Origin: Hyphomicrobiales bacterium | Lineage (GTDB): Bacteria > Pseudomonadota > Alphaproteobacteria > Rhizobiales > Aestuariivirgaceae | DNA length: 15,484 nucleotides | NCBI GenBank assembly: GCA_020029455.1 | Contig: JAIBJH010000035.1 | Span: 1-15,484 of the forward strand | Reading direction: 5' to 3' | In this document: positions 6,284-13,282 of the stretch, piece after piece | Position numbering within the stretch: the first letter of the stretch is position 1 | How the letters are laid out: every line of letters starts with the position of its first letter | Position numbers and translations under genes: made by a program | Notes under the pieces: generated by a model | Told to the model about the DNA's origin: nothing | Seen by the model: only the letters and a program-made list of their open reading frames with translations | Databases searched by the model: none

Positions 6284-8326
6284 TCAATGGCACCTGTAGC
6301 CCTCGGGGCAGGGGTCGGCCTTTTCAAGTTCCCCATCGGGTGCTTCGCGTTCCAGCGTGAAATCAAACGGCGTGAAGGGATGGGCAAAGCGCTGGCAACC
6401 CTGGTCCGTCTGGTGACTTACTTCTCCGCCCTTGACCTTGAACCGTACACTCGTTTCCGTCTCTGTCTTCACTTCCAGCGCATACCACTGGCCAGCGCAA
6501 TCAACGTCATTTTCGAAACGGCAGGAGAGGGAGCTTTCCGCCAGATTGCAGGTGGGCGAATATTTTGACGTGAAGGCTGTGGCAAGCGTGGCGTTGGGGA
6601 TCGGCAGATAGGCCAAGACGGCCTTGCCGCTGTCTGCTTCCGCAATCGCGATACCCAGGGGCGCCTTGCTCCATTCCACCACCTCTTGCCGGCCATTGAT
6701 GATCATGGCCGGAGAAGTTCTTTTCCAGTATCCGATCAGGCTGTCCTTGGCGACGGTGACGACGGTTGATGTCTTGTATCTGCCGTCTCCCTCATCGAAA
6801 ACGTCGCGGAGCGCATATTCGTAAGTGTAGTCGCCGGGTTTGTCCTTTCCATCGAAGGTGACGAGCGGATTGTCCAGGGAGGTATTGCGCCTCTCGCCAT
6901 CACGAAATATTTCCCCGCGTTTCATAAGACAAATCGAGCCTTCGGCCCTGATGACGATCGGCGCCTTGAACGCCACGCGCTGCGGCTGCGGAATGAGCGA
7001 CATATGCGAGTCTTCAATGCGGAAAGGCCCTGATTGCCGCACGGCATCGGCAGCACTGCCAACAGCGCCACGGAACCAGGCGAGAGCCGCCCCATAGCTT
7101 TCGCGCGGCGCTGGGTTTCCGTTTGCATCCGTGCCCGGAATCATGAAGCTTTTGACCGGAACCTCAGGCGAAGCAGGCGGCGGCGGGGCCGTGCAGGACT
7201 TCTCGCAGTCTGACAGGCTCGATAGCGCCTGATCAATCCGCGCCTTGAGCGCAAGCAAGGCGAGACGCCGCTGATCCGCGTCCACCATGCCTTCGACCTG
7301 ATCGGCCATCGCTTTCTCCTCGGCCGATAGATTGGTTTTCATCTCTGCGATGCGCTCGCGCAATTCCGCCTGCTGCCGTTCGGCATACAAGGTCGCGATT
7401 TTCAGAGCTGCCGTTGCCCCCGCGACTTTCGCCTTCCGGGCGACTTCCCAGGCCTTGCGCACATTGCCCTCATAGGCAAGGCGCAAGGCATCGCGCTCCA
7501 GCGTGCGATTGTGCCGGGCCGTGTTGGACGACACTTTGCTGAGATCGAGCGGCTTGATGGCAAGCTCCAAAAGCTGTTTCTTCTGCGCTTGCGCCAAGGC
7601 CGCTGTGCTGCGCGCCTCGGCGAGGTTGCCGACGCCCGCGAAGGCTGTTTGCACCGCATTGGCGAGGGAGTTGGGGGCGTCCACGCTCTTGGGAATGCCG
7701 GCATCGCCGCTGAGGAGTTTCTGTTCCTTGAGCGCCTGATCCATCAAGGTAGCACCCTCCAGCAAATTGCTGCCAGCGCCAAGGATTTCATTGACCGCAA
7801 GGATGTCGGGCAGGAGCGAAGGTGACGTGGGGCCGCTTGCCTGCTCGCGGAAGAAGGTTCCCAGGTTTCTGAGTTCGAGATAGAGTTGCGCCAGCTTCGA
7901 AGCGTTGATGGAAGCGCGCTGCCATTCGGCCCACCACTCGGTGCGCGCCGCCTTCGTCATATTGGTATTGGCCTGCCCCAGCAGGTCGTCATAGTGGCGG
8001 CGGCCCGCATTCCATTCTTGCTCCATCCAGTAGCCGAGTGAACGCTGCCGCCGCTCAAAGTCTCCCCATGTCGTTTCGATCTCGGTTCTTTGCGGCGTGC
8101 CGATCAGCGCCGAGGCGCCGGTAAGGGCATCGCGGGCGGCCTGGAAGCCGGCGCAATCGACATCGGGACAGGGGAATTCGCTGCAGCGAGCGAAGGACCG
8201 GGCATGGGCGGCCACAGTGCGCTCCAAATCCTGCAGATTTGCCAAGGAAAGCGGGTCATCGGCCCTGGCCACCGTGATGGCGGAAACAATGACAGCCAGT
8301 GAAAGTGACAGGCCGAAAAGCTTCAT
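6284..8326 (-). CDS. Exported cysteine-containing protein of unknown function (680 aa)
   Basis: No named family is recognised. The start at 8326 is set by GGAGG 7 nt upstream and by a clean signal peptide (1-22, likely cut at ARA/DD). The mature N-terminus has three close cysteines (48, 53, 58). A long, mostly helical segment rich in Ala, Glu, Lys and Arg (about 60-370, coiled-coil-like at 310-345) ends in CEKSC (374-378) and a PPPP linker (381-384). The C-terminal half (about 390-665) looks beta-rich, with cysteines at 466, 593, 602, 610 and 644, and the tail is CPEGYRC (673-679). There are twelve cysteines in all, consistent with disulfides in the periplasm. The order resembles that of the 613-aa protein. 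It lies downstream of the PRC-barrel gene (139-bp gap with a hairpin) and 45 bp upstream of the HisD-like gene. Confidence 0.83.
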   Translation of the reverse strand: MKLFGLSLSLAVIVSAITVARADDPLSLANLQDLERTVAAHARSFARCSEFPCPDVDCAGFQAARDALTGASALIGTPQRTEIETTWGDFERRQRSLGYWMEQEWNAGRRHYDDLLGQANTNMTKAARTEWWAEWQRASINASKLAQLYLELRNLGTFFREQASGPTSPSLLPDILAVNEILGAGSNLLEGATLMDQALKEQKLLSGDAGIPKSVDAPNSLANAVQTAFAGVGNLAEARSTAALAQAQKKQLLELAIKPLDLSKVSSNTARHNRTLERDALRLAYEGNVRKAWEVARKAKVAGATAALKIATLYAERQQAELRERIAEMKTNLSAEEKAMADQVEGMVDADQRRLALLALKARIDQALSSLSDCEKSCTAPPPPASPEVPVKSFMIPGTDANGNPAPRESYGAALAWFRGAVGSAADAVRQSGPFRIEDSHMSLIPQPQRVAFKAPIVIRAEGSICLMKRGEIFRDGERRNTSLDNPLVTFDGKDKPGDYTYEYALRDVFDEGDGRYKTSTVVTVAKDSLIGYWKRTSPAMIINGRQEVVEWSKAPLGIAIAEADSGKAVLAYLPIPNATLATAFTSKYSPTCNLAESSLSCRFENDVDCAGQWYALEVKTETETSVRFKVKGGEVSHQTDQGCQRFAHPFTPFDFTLEREAPDGELEKADPCPEGYRCH

Positions 8327-8333
8327 GGTGCCG

Positions 8334-8338
8334 CCTCC
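8334..8338 (-). promoter_or_regulatory. Ribosome binding site that sets the 680-aa protein start
   Basis: A perfect GGAGG on the minus strand lies 7 nt before ATG at 8326. It supports this start over a longer frame open to 8440. Confidence 0.75.
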
Positions 8339-8411
8339 ACAGGCAAGCCTAGGCCAAGTCGGGCTTGTGCGGAAGCAGCTACGGTAGAAACTGTGGACGA
8401 ATGATAGAAGC

Positions 8412-8437
8412 GCGCCCTCCCCGGTGGGAGAGGGCGC
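8412..8437. repeat. GC-rich hairpin, repeat-like or weak terminator
   Basis: GCGCCCTC (8412-8419) pairs with GAGGGCGC (8430-8437), and inner CCC/GGG extends the stem past a bulge. It lies between the PRC-barrel stop and the next gene. On the transcribed strand no U-run follows, so it is a poor intrinsic terminator. The CCCTC/GAGGG palindrome style resembles common intergenic repeats of alphaproteobacteria. Confidence 0.5.
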
Positions 8438-8465
8438 CACTTGTTACGTTTGCCGGCTCACGACA

Positions 8466-9026
8466 TTACTGTGTGGCTGGCGCAGGATTAACGGTTTGCG
8501 GCACCTGATTCATCGAAAGTGAATCCTTGATGGCCCTTTGATCCGCTTCATCCTCCAGCTTCTGGGCAAATGCCGTCTTGAATGCCGGCGCCGCTTCCAG
8601 CTCGGCCAGCGAAACATTCAGCATGACATTTGCTGAATCAAAATTCTCGCCCTGGGAGATGGTCAAGCGGTTGAGGGCAACGGCAACGTCCTTTTCGCCC
8701 ATGCCCAAAAAGCCGCCTACGCCAACGACAACGCCGACAACATCACCGCTCGGATTGATGATGACGTCGTTCACATCGCCGACGGTTTGGTTATCGGGCG
8801 AATGAACCCAAGAGCCGATGAGCGCGCTGGCAAGATAGGTGTTCTTGTCCTGCATGATGATCTGGCCCTCGATGGGCTTCGGGGGATCTTCCTTGCTGGC
8901 CGCATCAACCAGCGGCGGCTGCGGCAGCGGATCGGGGCTTGGAGGTGGCGCGTTTTGCGCCAGCAAAGCACCAGATGCCGATGCAAGGATTACAGCAGCA
9001 GTGGCAACAGTAAAGTGCTTGATCAT
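8466..9026 (-). CDS. Exported PRC-barrel domain protein (186 aa)
   Basis: A secreted protein with a signal peptide (1-23, ALLA/QN), a proline-rich stretch (27-38) and one PRC-barrel-like beta domain (about 66-128: ALIGSWVHSPDNQTVGDVNDVII, then DVVGVVVGVGGFLGMGEKDVAV). PRC-barrel domains occur in RimM, photosynthetic reaction centre H subunit and many small alphaproteobacterial envelope proteins whose role is unsettled. The C-terminal part is polar and helical with an Ala/Pro end. ATG at 9026 has a strong AAGGAGAA (GGAG 6 nt upstream). It is divergent from the 155-aa gene and probably leads the minus-strand run toward the 680-aa gene. A GGAACC inverted repeat lies just upstream. Domain call good; function unknown. 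Confidence 0.87.
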   Translation of the reverse strand: MIKHFTVATAAVILASASGALLAQNAPPPSPDPLPQPPLVDAASKEDPPKPIEGQIIMQDKNTYLASALIGSWVHSPDNQTVGDVNDVIINPSGDVVGVVVGVGGFLGMGEKDVAVALNRLTISQGENFDSANVMLNVSLAELEAAPAFKTAFAQKLEDEADQRAIKDSLSMNQVPQTVNPAPATQ

Positions 9027-9052
9027 GATGTTCTCCTTTCATGATAAAGGCA

Positions 9053-9071
9053 GGAACCAGGTTTCGGTTCC
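9053..9071. promoter_or_regulatory. GGAACC inverted repeat upstream of PRC-barrel gene
   Basis: GGAACC (9053-9058) and GGTTCC (9066-9071) are separated by 7 nt. The site starts 27 nt upstream of the PRC-barrel start codon. It could be an operator. The minus-strand GGAACC also resembles the -35 box of EcfG-type promoters, but no CGTT-like -10 follows at the right distance, so that reading is weak. I see nothing else definite in the rest of the 285-bp divergent gap (9027-9311). Confidence 0.3.
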
Positions 9072-9311
9072 AAACAATTTCCGTCCATGTTGAAGCAATC
9101 GCACAACGCCACAAGGCAGCCCGAAGACTGTTCCGGTGCTGCGCGTCTGCGACTTTTACGTGGGTAGGTCGGGCCGTCTGTTCAAGGAAAAATTTGGCAG
9201 GCTCCAAGCCGCTTTTTGCGCTGCGAAATAGTGGCAAAATCGCCTGCCACAGCAGGGGCTTGTGCGTGCGCCAAAGCGGTGGGAAGCTGCCTCCGATCAA
9301 AGGGCGAAGCG

Positions 9312-9779
9312 ATGAGAACGGCAATCGCGACAATGGCCTTGGCATGTGCCTTGAGCGGGGGTGCTGCGGAAGCCGCCTTCAAGGGCTGCTATGAACGCGT
9401 CTACGACGTGAAATATCTGCGCCAGCACAGACACCAGCTCGTCACCAAAATCAGGCTGCAGATCGGCGTGGGCCAGGGATACGACGGGCCCTTTGAATAT
9501 CTCGACAGGCTTGATGCCGTGCTGCGCAACACCAGGCGCTATGACGGCAATCTCGTTGAATGCGAGCCGCTCGGCGATGAACTCTCCTGCGGCATTGAAG
9601 CCGATGGCGGCACCTTCACCATCACCGATAGGGGCATGGACCGGGGCAGGCAGGCGATCCGCATCACCAATCTGGGCTACATGAATTTCGGCGATGATGA
9701 AGGCGGCAAGTCGGTGGAAGCGAACGGAGAGAACCACGAGTTCCGCTTGTATCTGATCAACGACGGTCCATGTCCGTAA
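9312..9779 (+). CDS. Small exported protein of unknown function (155 aa)
   Basis: No family recognised. ATG at 9312 is chosen over the longer open frame to 9216 because a signal peptide starts there (RTAIATMALACALSGGAAEA, cut near residue 22) and AAAGGG lies about 7 nt upstream. The mature part begins FKGCYERVYD and is mixed and polar, with YLRQHRHQLVTKIRLQIG, a run YDGPFEYLDRLDAVLR, and cysteines at about 26, 86, 95 and 154. The last is two residues from the end, so disulfide bonding in the periplasm is plausible. The gene is divergent from the PRC-barrel gene and convergent with the sulfotransferase gene, with a repeat element between. Nothing in the context fixes its role. Confidence 0.75.
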   Translation: MRTAIATMALACALSGGAAEAAFKGCYERVYDVKYLRQHRHQLVTKIRLQIGVGQGYDGPFEYLDRLDAVLRNTRRYDGNLVECEPLGDELSCGIEADGGTFTITDRGMDRGRQAIRITNLGYMNFGDDEGGKSVEANGENHEFRLYLINDGPCP

Positions 9780-9832
9780 ACTTATGATTCTCTCCATCGG
9801 CGTATTTTGAGCAACGGAATTTCACCCCCACC

Positions 9833-10007
9833 CATCATTCCATCCAAGCGATGCGGAACGCATCGCGCGAGATGGAATCCAGCTTGGGGATCTGATGGGT
9901 TGTAGCATTCAATCGGGATTGGTGTGACCCGTATGCGACGATCGAATATCGTTCAATAGCTGACGCAAGCTGGGTCCCATCTCTCGCTACGCACGGATGG
10001 AATGATG
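9833..10007. mobile_element. MITE-like 175-bp inverted-repeat element
   Basis: This fills most of the 325-bp gene-free stretch 9780-10104. Ends are 13-bp perfect inverted repeats: CATCATTCCATCC (9833-9845) and GGATGGAATGATG (9995-10007). Inside, GAGATGGAATCCAGCTTG (9869-9886) is repeated inverted at 9966-9983 with two mismatches, so the arms pair over about 50 bp with a gap. The left arm carries its own hairpin (GCGATGCG/CGCATCGC, 9848-9866). No transposase, no convincing coding frame and no clear target-site duplication are seen. A non-autonomous element or large intergenic repeat is the best reading; transposition is inferred only. Confidence 0.55.
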
Positions 10008-10023
10008 CGTTTTTACCATCCAC

Positions 10024-10036
10024 CATTCCATCCAAG
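10024..10036 (+). repeat. Third copy of the element end sequence
   Basis: CATTCCATCCAAG here repeats 9836-9848 exactly and in the same direction. With the right end at 9995-10004 it also forms a 10-bp inverted repeat around a 19-nt T-containing loop. It may be the remnant of a second copy of the element. Confidence 0.55.
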
Positions 10037-10042
10037 TCTGGG

Positions 10043-10063
10043 TGGGCGCATCAAGTGCGCCCA
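10043..10063. terminator. Strong hairpin between convergent genes, possible terminator
   Basis: TGGGCGCA (10043-10050), loop TCAAG, TGCGCCCA (10056-10063) give a perfect 8-bp stem. It lies 41 bp past the stop of the sulfotransferase gene (minus) and 263 bp past the 155-aa gene (plus). Neither strand has a clear U-run after it, so termination is plausible but unproven. Confidence 0.4.
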
Positions 10064-10104
10064 TGGAGGAAAGGGGAGGCTAAACAATCTCTCCTCATCC
10101 CGCG

Positions 10105-10863
10105 TTAGCGTGACTGAGAACTAAGGTCTCGCTGATACTGGCGCATCCATTCAACACTCACAGCGTCTGCCAATTTGGCAACGCCGGGCTCCATCGTTTC
10201 AGGAGCGGGTGCGGCGACACCTAGGGCATTGCATACGCGCATCAGAACCTGCACTGGATTTGCCGAAATAGTCTCATATGTGATGCGCAATGGTTCAATG
10301 CCCTGCTCATCGAACCAAGTGAGCCAAGCAGCATCGAACTGCTCCAGCTCTTCGACCATTCTTGCAATCCTGGCGAAGTCATATTGCGGCTCGCTATGAG
10401 GTGCGAGGCGCTCTACTTCTGTTCCATCCGGCGCAACATGCCAGAGGCCCGTTTGCTCCGCCTTGATCAAGGACACAGCCTGGGCGAGTTTGTCTTCGCG
10501 CGCCAGATGAATATAGACGATTGTGCCGAAAGCAGCTTCCAGCCGCGCCTTGTCCGATGGCATGCCCGGATAGACGTTGCCGATGAGCGCCAAGAGGCCA
10601 TCAAGATTTTCCCTCATGAGCCGAAGGCCGAAAATCTCTGTGCCGCCCCTTCCGGCCCTGATGGCGGCCTTGAGGTAAGCCGCACTATACCCGGCTTCAT
10701 TGAGACCTTCACGCGTGGGAAGACCCCACGCCTTGACCCAAACAGGAGCAACATTGCTCATGAAGAACGAGTCAGGGCATCCGGCAACCTTTGTTGATTC
10801 CAGAAGGTCGCAAAGCAATGTGCTTCCCGTCCTTGGGGTGCCACAGATGATATAGCTATTCAA
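10105..10863 (-). CDS. Stf0-family sulfotransferase (252 aa)
   Basis: Transfers sulfate from PAPS to an acceptor hydroxyl; characterised Stf0 proteins sulfate trehalose. The PAPS 5'-phosphosulfate loop is CGTPRTGSTLL (7-17). The Stf0 hallmark follows: HLAREDKLAQAVSLIKAEQTGLWH (119-142, cited by its ends HLARED and TGLWH). RITYETISANP (193-203) also fits the family, and length is normal (about 250 aa). The start is probably TTG at 10863, which overlaps the upstream TGA as TTGA, so translation should be coupled to the deacylase gene. It is the last gene of the rim operon. The acceptor is unknown; operon context makes a sugar such as trehalose less obvious than usual. A stand-alone sulfotransferase carried along by chance cannot be excluded. 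Confidence 0.92.
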   Translation of the reverse strand: MNSYIICGTPRTGSTLLCDLLESTKVAGCPDSFFMSNVAPVWVKAWGLPTREGLNEAGYSAAYLKAAIRAGRGGTEIFGLRLMRENLDGLLALIGNVYPGMPSDKARLEAAFGTIVYIHLAREDKLAQAVSLIKAEQTGLWHVAPDGTEVERLAPHSEPQYDFARIARMVEELEQFDAAWLTWFDEQGIEPLRITYETISANPVQVLMRVCNALGVAAPAPETMEPGVAKLADAVSVEWMRQYQRDLSSQSR

Positions 10864-11861
10864 ATAATCTCATCCTCGTCCGGCGTCGGCAGAACGGGCC
10901 CCTTGGCCTTGTGCCGGATGCGCGCCAGATGGAACAGCGCATCGCCACGATTGACGATGGGCAGGTTGGTGCGGCCGATGATGATGCCGTCATCTTCCGC
11001 AAACACAGGCACTGTCACCGTGCCCATCGGATCAGTGATGATGCCGATGGGTTGCCTCAAGCCCACCTTATCGCCCACCTGCCGCACCGAATGAAGAATG
11101 CCGCCTTCCGGCGCGCGTACCCAGGTGCTGGAATTGCTTTGCACCGGTTTGTGATGGGGCGAAACGGGCGGCGCATCGGCAAGCATGCCCACCGCCTTCA
11201 TGACGCGCAGTATCCCCTCAACACCCGCCGCAATCGCTGCCTCGTCAAAGCGCAGCGCCTCACCCGCCTCATAGAGCAGCACCTTGATGCCTTTTTCCTC
11301 CGCACACTGACGAAGTGAGCCTTCGCGCAGTTTCGAAGTGAGGATCACCGGCGCGGCAAAGGCTTCGGCGAGCCGCATCAGCTCATCATCACCTGGCGCA
11401 AGGCGCACCTGGGGCAGGTTGCTGCGGTGGAGCGCTGCCGTATGAAGGTCAATGCCATATTGCGCGCGGCAAACCACCTCGCGGAAGAAGAGATCGGCCA
11501 AAAGGCTCGCAAGCGAACCCTGGTCCGAGCCCGGGAAGGAGCGATTGAGGTCGCGCCTGTCCGGCATGTAGCGCGAGTGATTGAGAAAGCCGAAAGCATT
11601 GACGATTGGAACGGCAAGCAAAGTTCCCGCCAGCGCATTCAATGACTCATGCGCGAGCACACGCCGCACAATCTCCAGCCCCTGGATCTCATCGCCATGA
11701 ACGACGCCGGAAAGAAAGAACACCGGGCCCTTCTCTTGCCCATGCACCACATGGACAGGCAAGTTCATCCGCGTGGCATTGGCCAGAGTCGAGACTTCCA
11801 GATTGATGGTGGCCCGGTCGCCAGGCGGCACCATGCTCTCGCCGATTTCAAACGGCTGCAT
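10860..11861 (-). CDS. Succinylglutamate desuccinylase/aspartoacylase (AstE/AspA) family zinc deacylase (333 aa)
   Basis: An M14-fold zinc hydrolase that removes an acyl or aminoacyl group. Zinc ligands are visible as H55 and E58 (VVHGDE) and H140 (GIDLHTA). RDLNRSFPG (103-111) is the substrate-binding segment, and E198 in LLYEAGE matches the catalytic glutamate. The C-terminal 250-311 is a beta-rich lipoyl-like domain (APEGGILHSVRQVGDKV) common in these proteins. ATG at 11861 has GAAGG 7 nt upstream. It starts 3 bp after the RimK stop and ends overlapping the sulfotransferase start. Sitting beside a glutamate ligase, it may hydrolyse a glutamyl or N-acyl-glutamate bond; that is inference. 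No arginine-succinyltransferase genes are near, so an AST pathway role is unlikely. Confidence 0.92.
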   Translation of the reverse strand: MQPFEIGESMVPPGDRATINLEVSTLANATRMNLPVHVVHGQEKGPVFFLSGVVHGDEIQGLEIVRRVLAHESLNALAGTLLAVPIVNAFGFLNHSRYMPDRRDLNRSFPGSDQGSLASLLADLFFREVVCRAQYGIDLHTAALHRSNLPQVRLAPGDDELMRLAEAFAAPVILTSKLREGSLRQCAEEKGIKVLLYEAGEALRFDEAAIAAGVEGILRVMKAVGMLADAPPVSPHHKPVQSNSSTWVRAPEGGILHSVRQVGDKVGLRQPIGIITDPMGTVTVPVFAEDDGIIIGRTNLPIVNRGDALFHLARIRHKAKGPVLPTPDEDEII

Positions 11862-11864
11862 GCG

Positions 11865-12770
11865 CTAGCCTTCACCGCGCGTACGGGTGCGGCCGGGCCG
11901 CGCATTCTTTTCAAGGAAACTGACAATCGCCGTCGCCACATCCTTGTTGCTCGCGCCTTCGATGCCTTCCAGCCCCGGCGACGAATTGACCTCCATCACC
12001 ACGGGGCCATGCTTCGAGCGCAACATGTCAACGCCCGCCACATTGAGGCCCATGCTCTTCACCGCCTTGAGTGCCGTCGTCTTTTCCAGTGGCGAAAGTG
12101 CAATCGCCGTCGCCTTGCCGCCACGATGCAAATTGGAGCGGAAGTCTCCAGCGGGTCCCTGCCGCTCCATGGCAGCGACGATTCTGCGCCCCACCACGAA
12201 GGCGCGGATGTCATGGCCTTCAGATTCCTTGATGAACTCCTGCACCAGCACGTTCACATCCGCGCCATCGAAGGCCTCGAGCACCGACTTCGCCGATTTG
12301 TAAGTCTCGCCCAGCACCACGCCGATGCCCTGCGTGCCTTCCAGAAGCTTGATGACAACGGGCGCGCCGCCCACCATCTGCAGAATGTCGTCCGACTTGT
12401 CGTAGCTATTGGCGAAGGCCGTGATGGGAAGCCCCACGCCATCGCGCGCCAGAAGCTGCAGGCTGCGCAGCTTGTCACGGCTCCGACCGATAGCGACGGA
12501 TTCGTTGAGCGGATAGACGCCCATCACCTCGAACTGGCGCAGCACCGCAAGGCCGTAGAACGTATGCGAAGCAGCAATGCGCGGGATTACCGCATCAAAC
12601 CCGGAAAGTTTCTCGCCCATGTAGCGCAGCTCGGGCTTGCGCGAGGTGATGTTCATGTAGCAGCGCAGATAGTCGATAGGCGTGATCTCATGGCCGCGCG
12701 CCTTGGCGGCCTCCATCAGGCGCTGATGCGAATAGAGTTTGGGATTGCGGGTGAGGAGGGCGATTTTCAT
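11865..12770 (-). CDS. rimK: RimK-type ATP-grasp L-glutamate ligase (301 aa)
   Basis: Adds glutamate residues by ATP-dependent ligation; E. coli RimK (300 aa) extends the C-terminus of ribosomal protein S6. Similarity to E. coli RimK is collinear: FDAVIPRI (58-65), YPLNESVAI (86-94), RDKLRSLQLLAR (98-109), EGTQGIGVVL (144-153), GDFRSNLHRGG (208-218), and metal-binding residues around D248, E260 and N262 in VMEVNSSPGLEGIE. The C-terminal tail RPGRTRTRGEG is basic. ATG at 12770 overlaps the protease TGA as ATGA, and the deacylase gene starts 3 bp after the stop. Substrate could be S6 or a different acceptor; S6 of this organism is not in the window. Family call very secure. Confidence 0.96.
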   Translation of the reverse strand: MKIALLTRNPKLYSHQRLMEAAKARGHEITPIDYLRCYMNITSRKPELRYMGEKLSGFDAVIPRIAASHTFYGLAVLRQFEVMGVYPLNESVAIGRSRDKLRSLQLLARDGVGLPITAFANSYDKSDDILQMVGGAPVVIKLLEGTQGIGVVLGETYKSAKSVLEAFDGADVNVLVQEFIKESEGHDIRAFVVGRRIVAAMERQGPAGDFRSNLHRGGKATAIALSPLEKTTALKAVKSMGLNVAGVDMLRSKHGPVVMEVNSSPGLEGIEGASNKDVATAIVSFLEKNARPGRTRTRGEG

Positions 12771-13183
12771 TTCGGTCTGGAAAGCAGGAAGCTGCGCGAG
12801 GGATGGACCAGATATTTGCCGGAGATTGTGGTGCGGCCAAGGAGCAGCTGCACCCCCATATCGGCGCGCTGGGTGAGCGTAATCTCGGCCTTGAATTGGC
12901 GGTTGCCAAGCTGCATCGTAGCCCGGATGACAGGGCGTAACTCACTGATTCCATTGGAACTTTTAACGCGCTTATGGCCCGCCAGCGGCGCCGCAAAACG
13001 CTTGTGGCCGATCGTGAAGCGCACCCGGCGGCCAGTCACCTCGAAGCTGTCGGCATGAAGCGCCGCGGTCCGCGCGCCAGTGTCAATCTTCGCAACGATC
13101 GGCCCCAGTCTGAGGCGCGGAAAAGAGACATGCTCCTTCCAGCCGATCAGTGGCAGGGGGATGATGGGGCGCGCGTAGGCCAT
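12767..13183 (-). CDS. rimB: RimB-like retropepsin-type protease, 'ATP-dependent zinc protease' family (138 aa)
   Basis: PF05618-type small aspartic (retropepsin-like) protease. In Pseudomonas the related RimB trims glutamates that RimK adds to S6. Features seen: LIGWKEHVSFPRLRL near the start, catalytic AKIDTGARTAALHA (Asp34), SSNGISELRPVI (75-86) and VQLLLGRTTISG (111-122). The start is uncertain. ATG at 13183 is chosen because codon use becomes typical there and the family motif follows within 12 residues; ATG 13201, ATG 13246 and TTG 13255 are in frame, and none has a good ribosome binding site. It is first in a four-gene operon and overlaps rimK by 4 bp. The name rests on family and context; activity is inferred. 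Confidence 0.85.
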   Translation of the reverse strand: MAYARPIIPLPLIGWKEHVSFPRLRLGPIVAKIDTGARTAALHADSFEVTGRRVRFTIGHKRFAAPLAGHKRVKSSNGISELRPVIRATMQLGNRQFKAEITLTQRADMGVQLLLGRTTISGKYLVHPSRSFLLSRPK

Positions 13184-13282
13184 TTGCTTTGCATAGCGCA
13201 TGCCCAAACTGTGACACAACTTTAATAGAAGATAGCGACGGAACATGGTTGCCAATCCGTCTGACCGGAAACAGGAGACATC

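Noticed and set aside
9027..9075. EcfG-type general stress promoter (GGAACC) for the PRC-barrel gene
   Set aside because: No CGTT-like -10 lies at the expected 16-18 nt, so it is kept only as an inverted repeat.
8905..9345. A 146-codon minus-strand frame overlapping the PRC-barrel start and the divergent promoter region
   Set aside because: It is out of frame with the PRC-barrel gene, overlaps its signal peptide region and has no recognisable content.
9835..10035. A 66-codon minus-strand frame in the gene-free stretch
   Set aside because: It lies almost wholly inside the inverted-repeat element and has no ribosome binding site or protein features.
11649..13058. A 469-codon open frame on the plus strand across rimB, rimK and the deacylase gene
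   Set aside because: It is antisense to three well-supported genes. Its translation is His/Arg-rich without domains, a usual artefact in GC-rich DNA.
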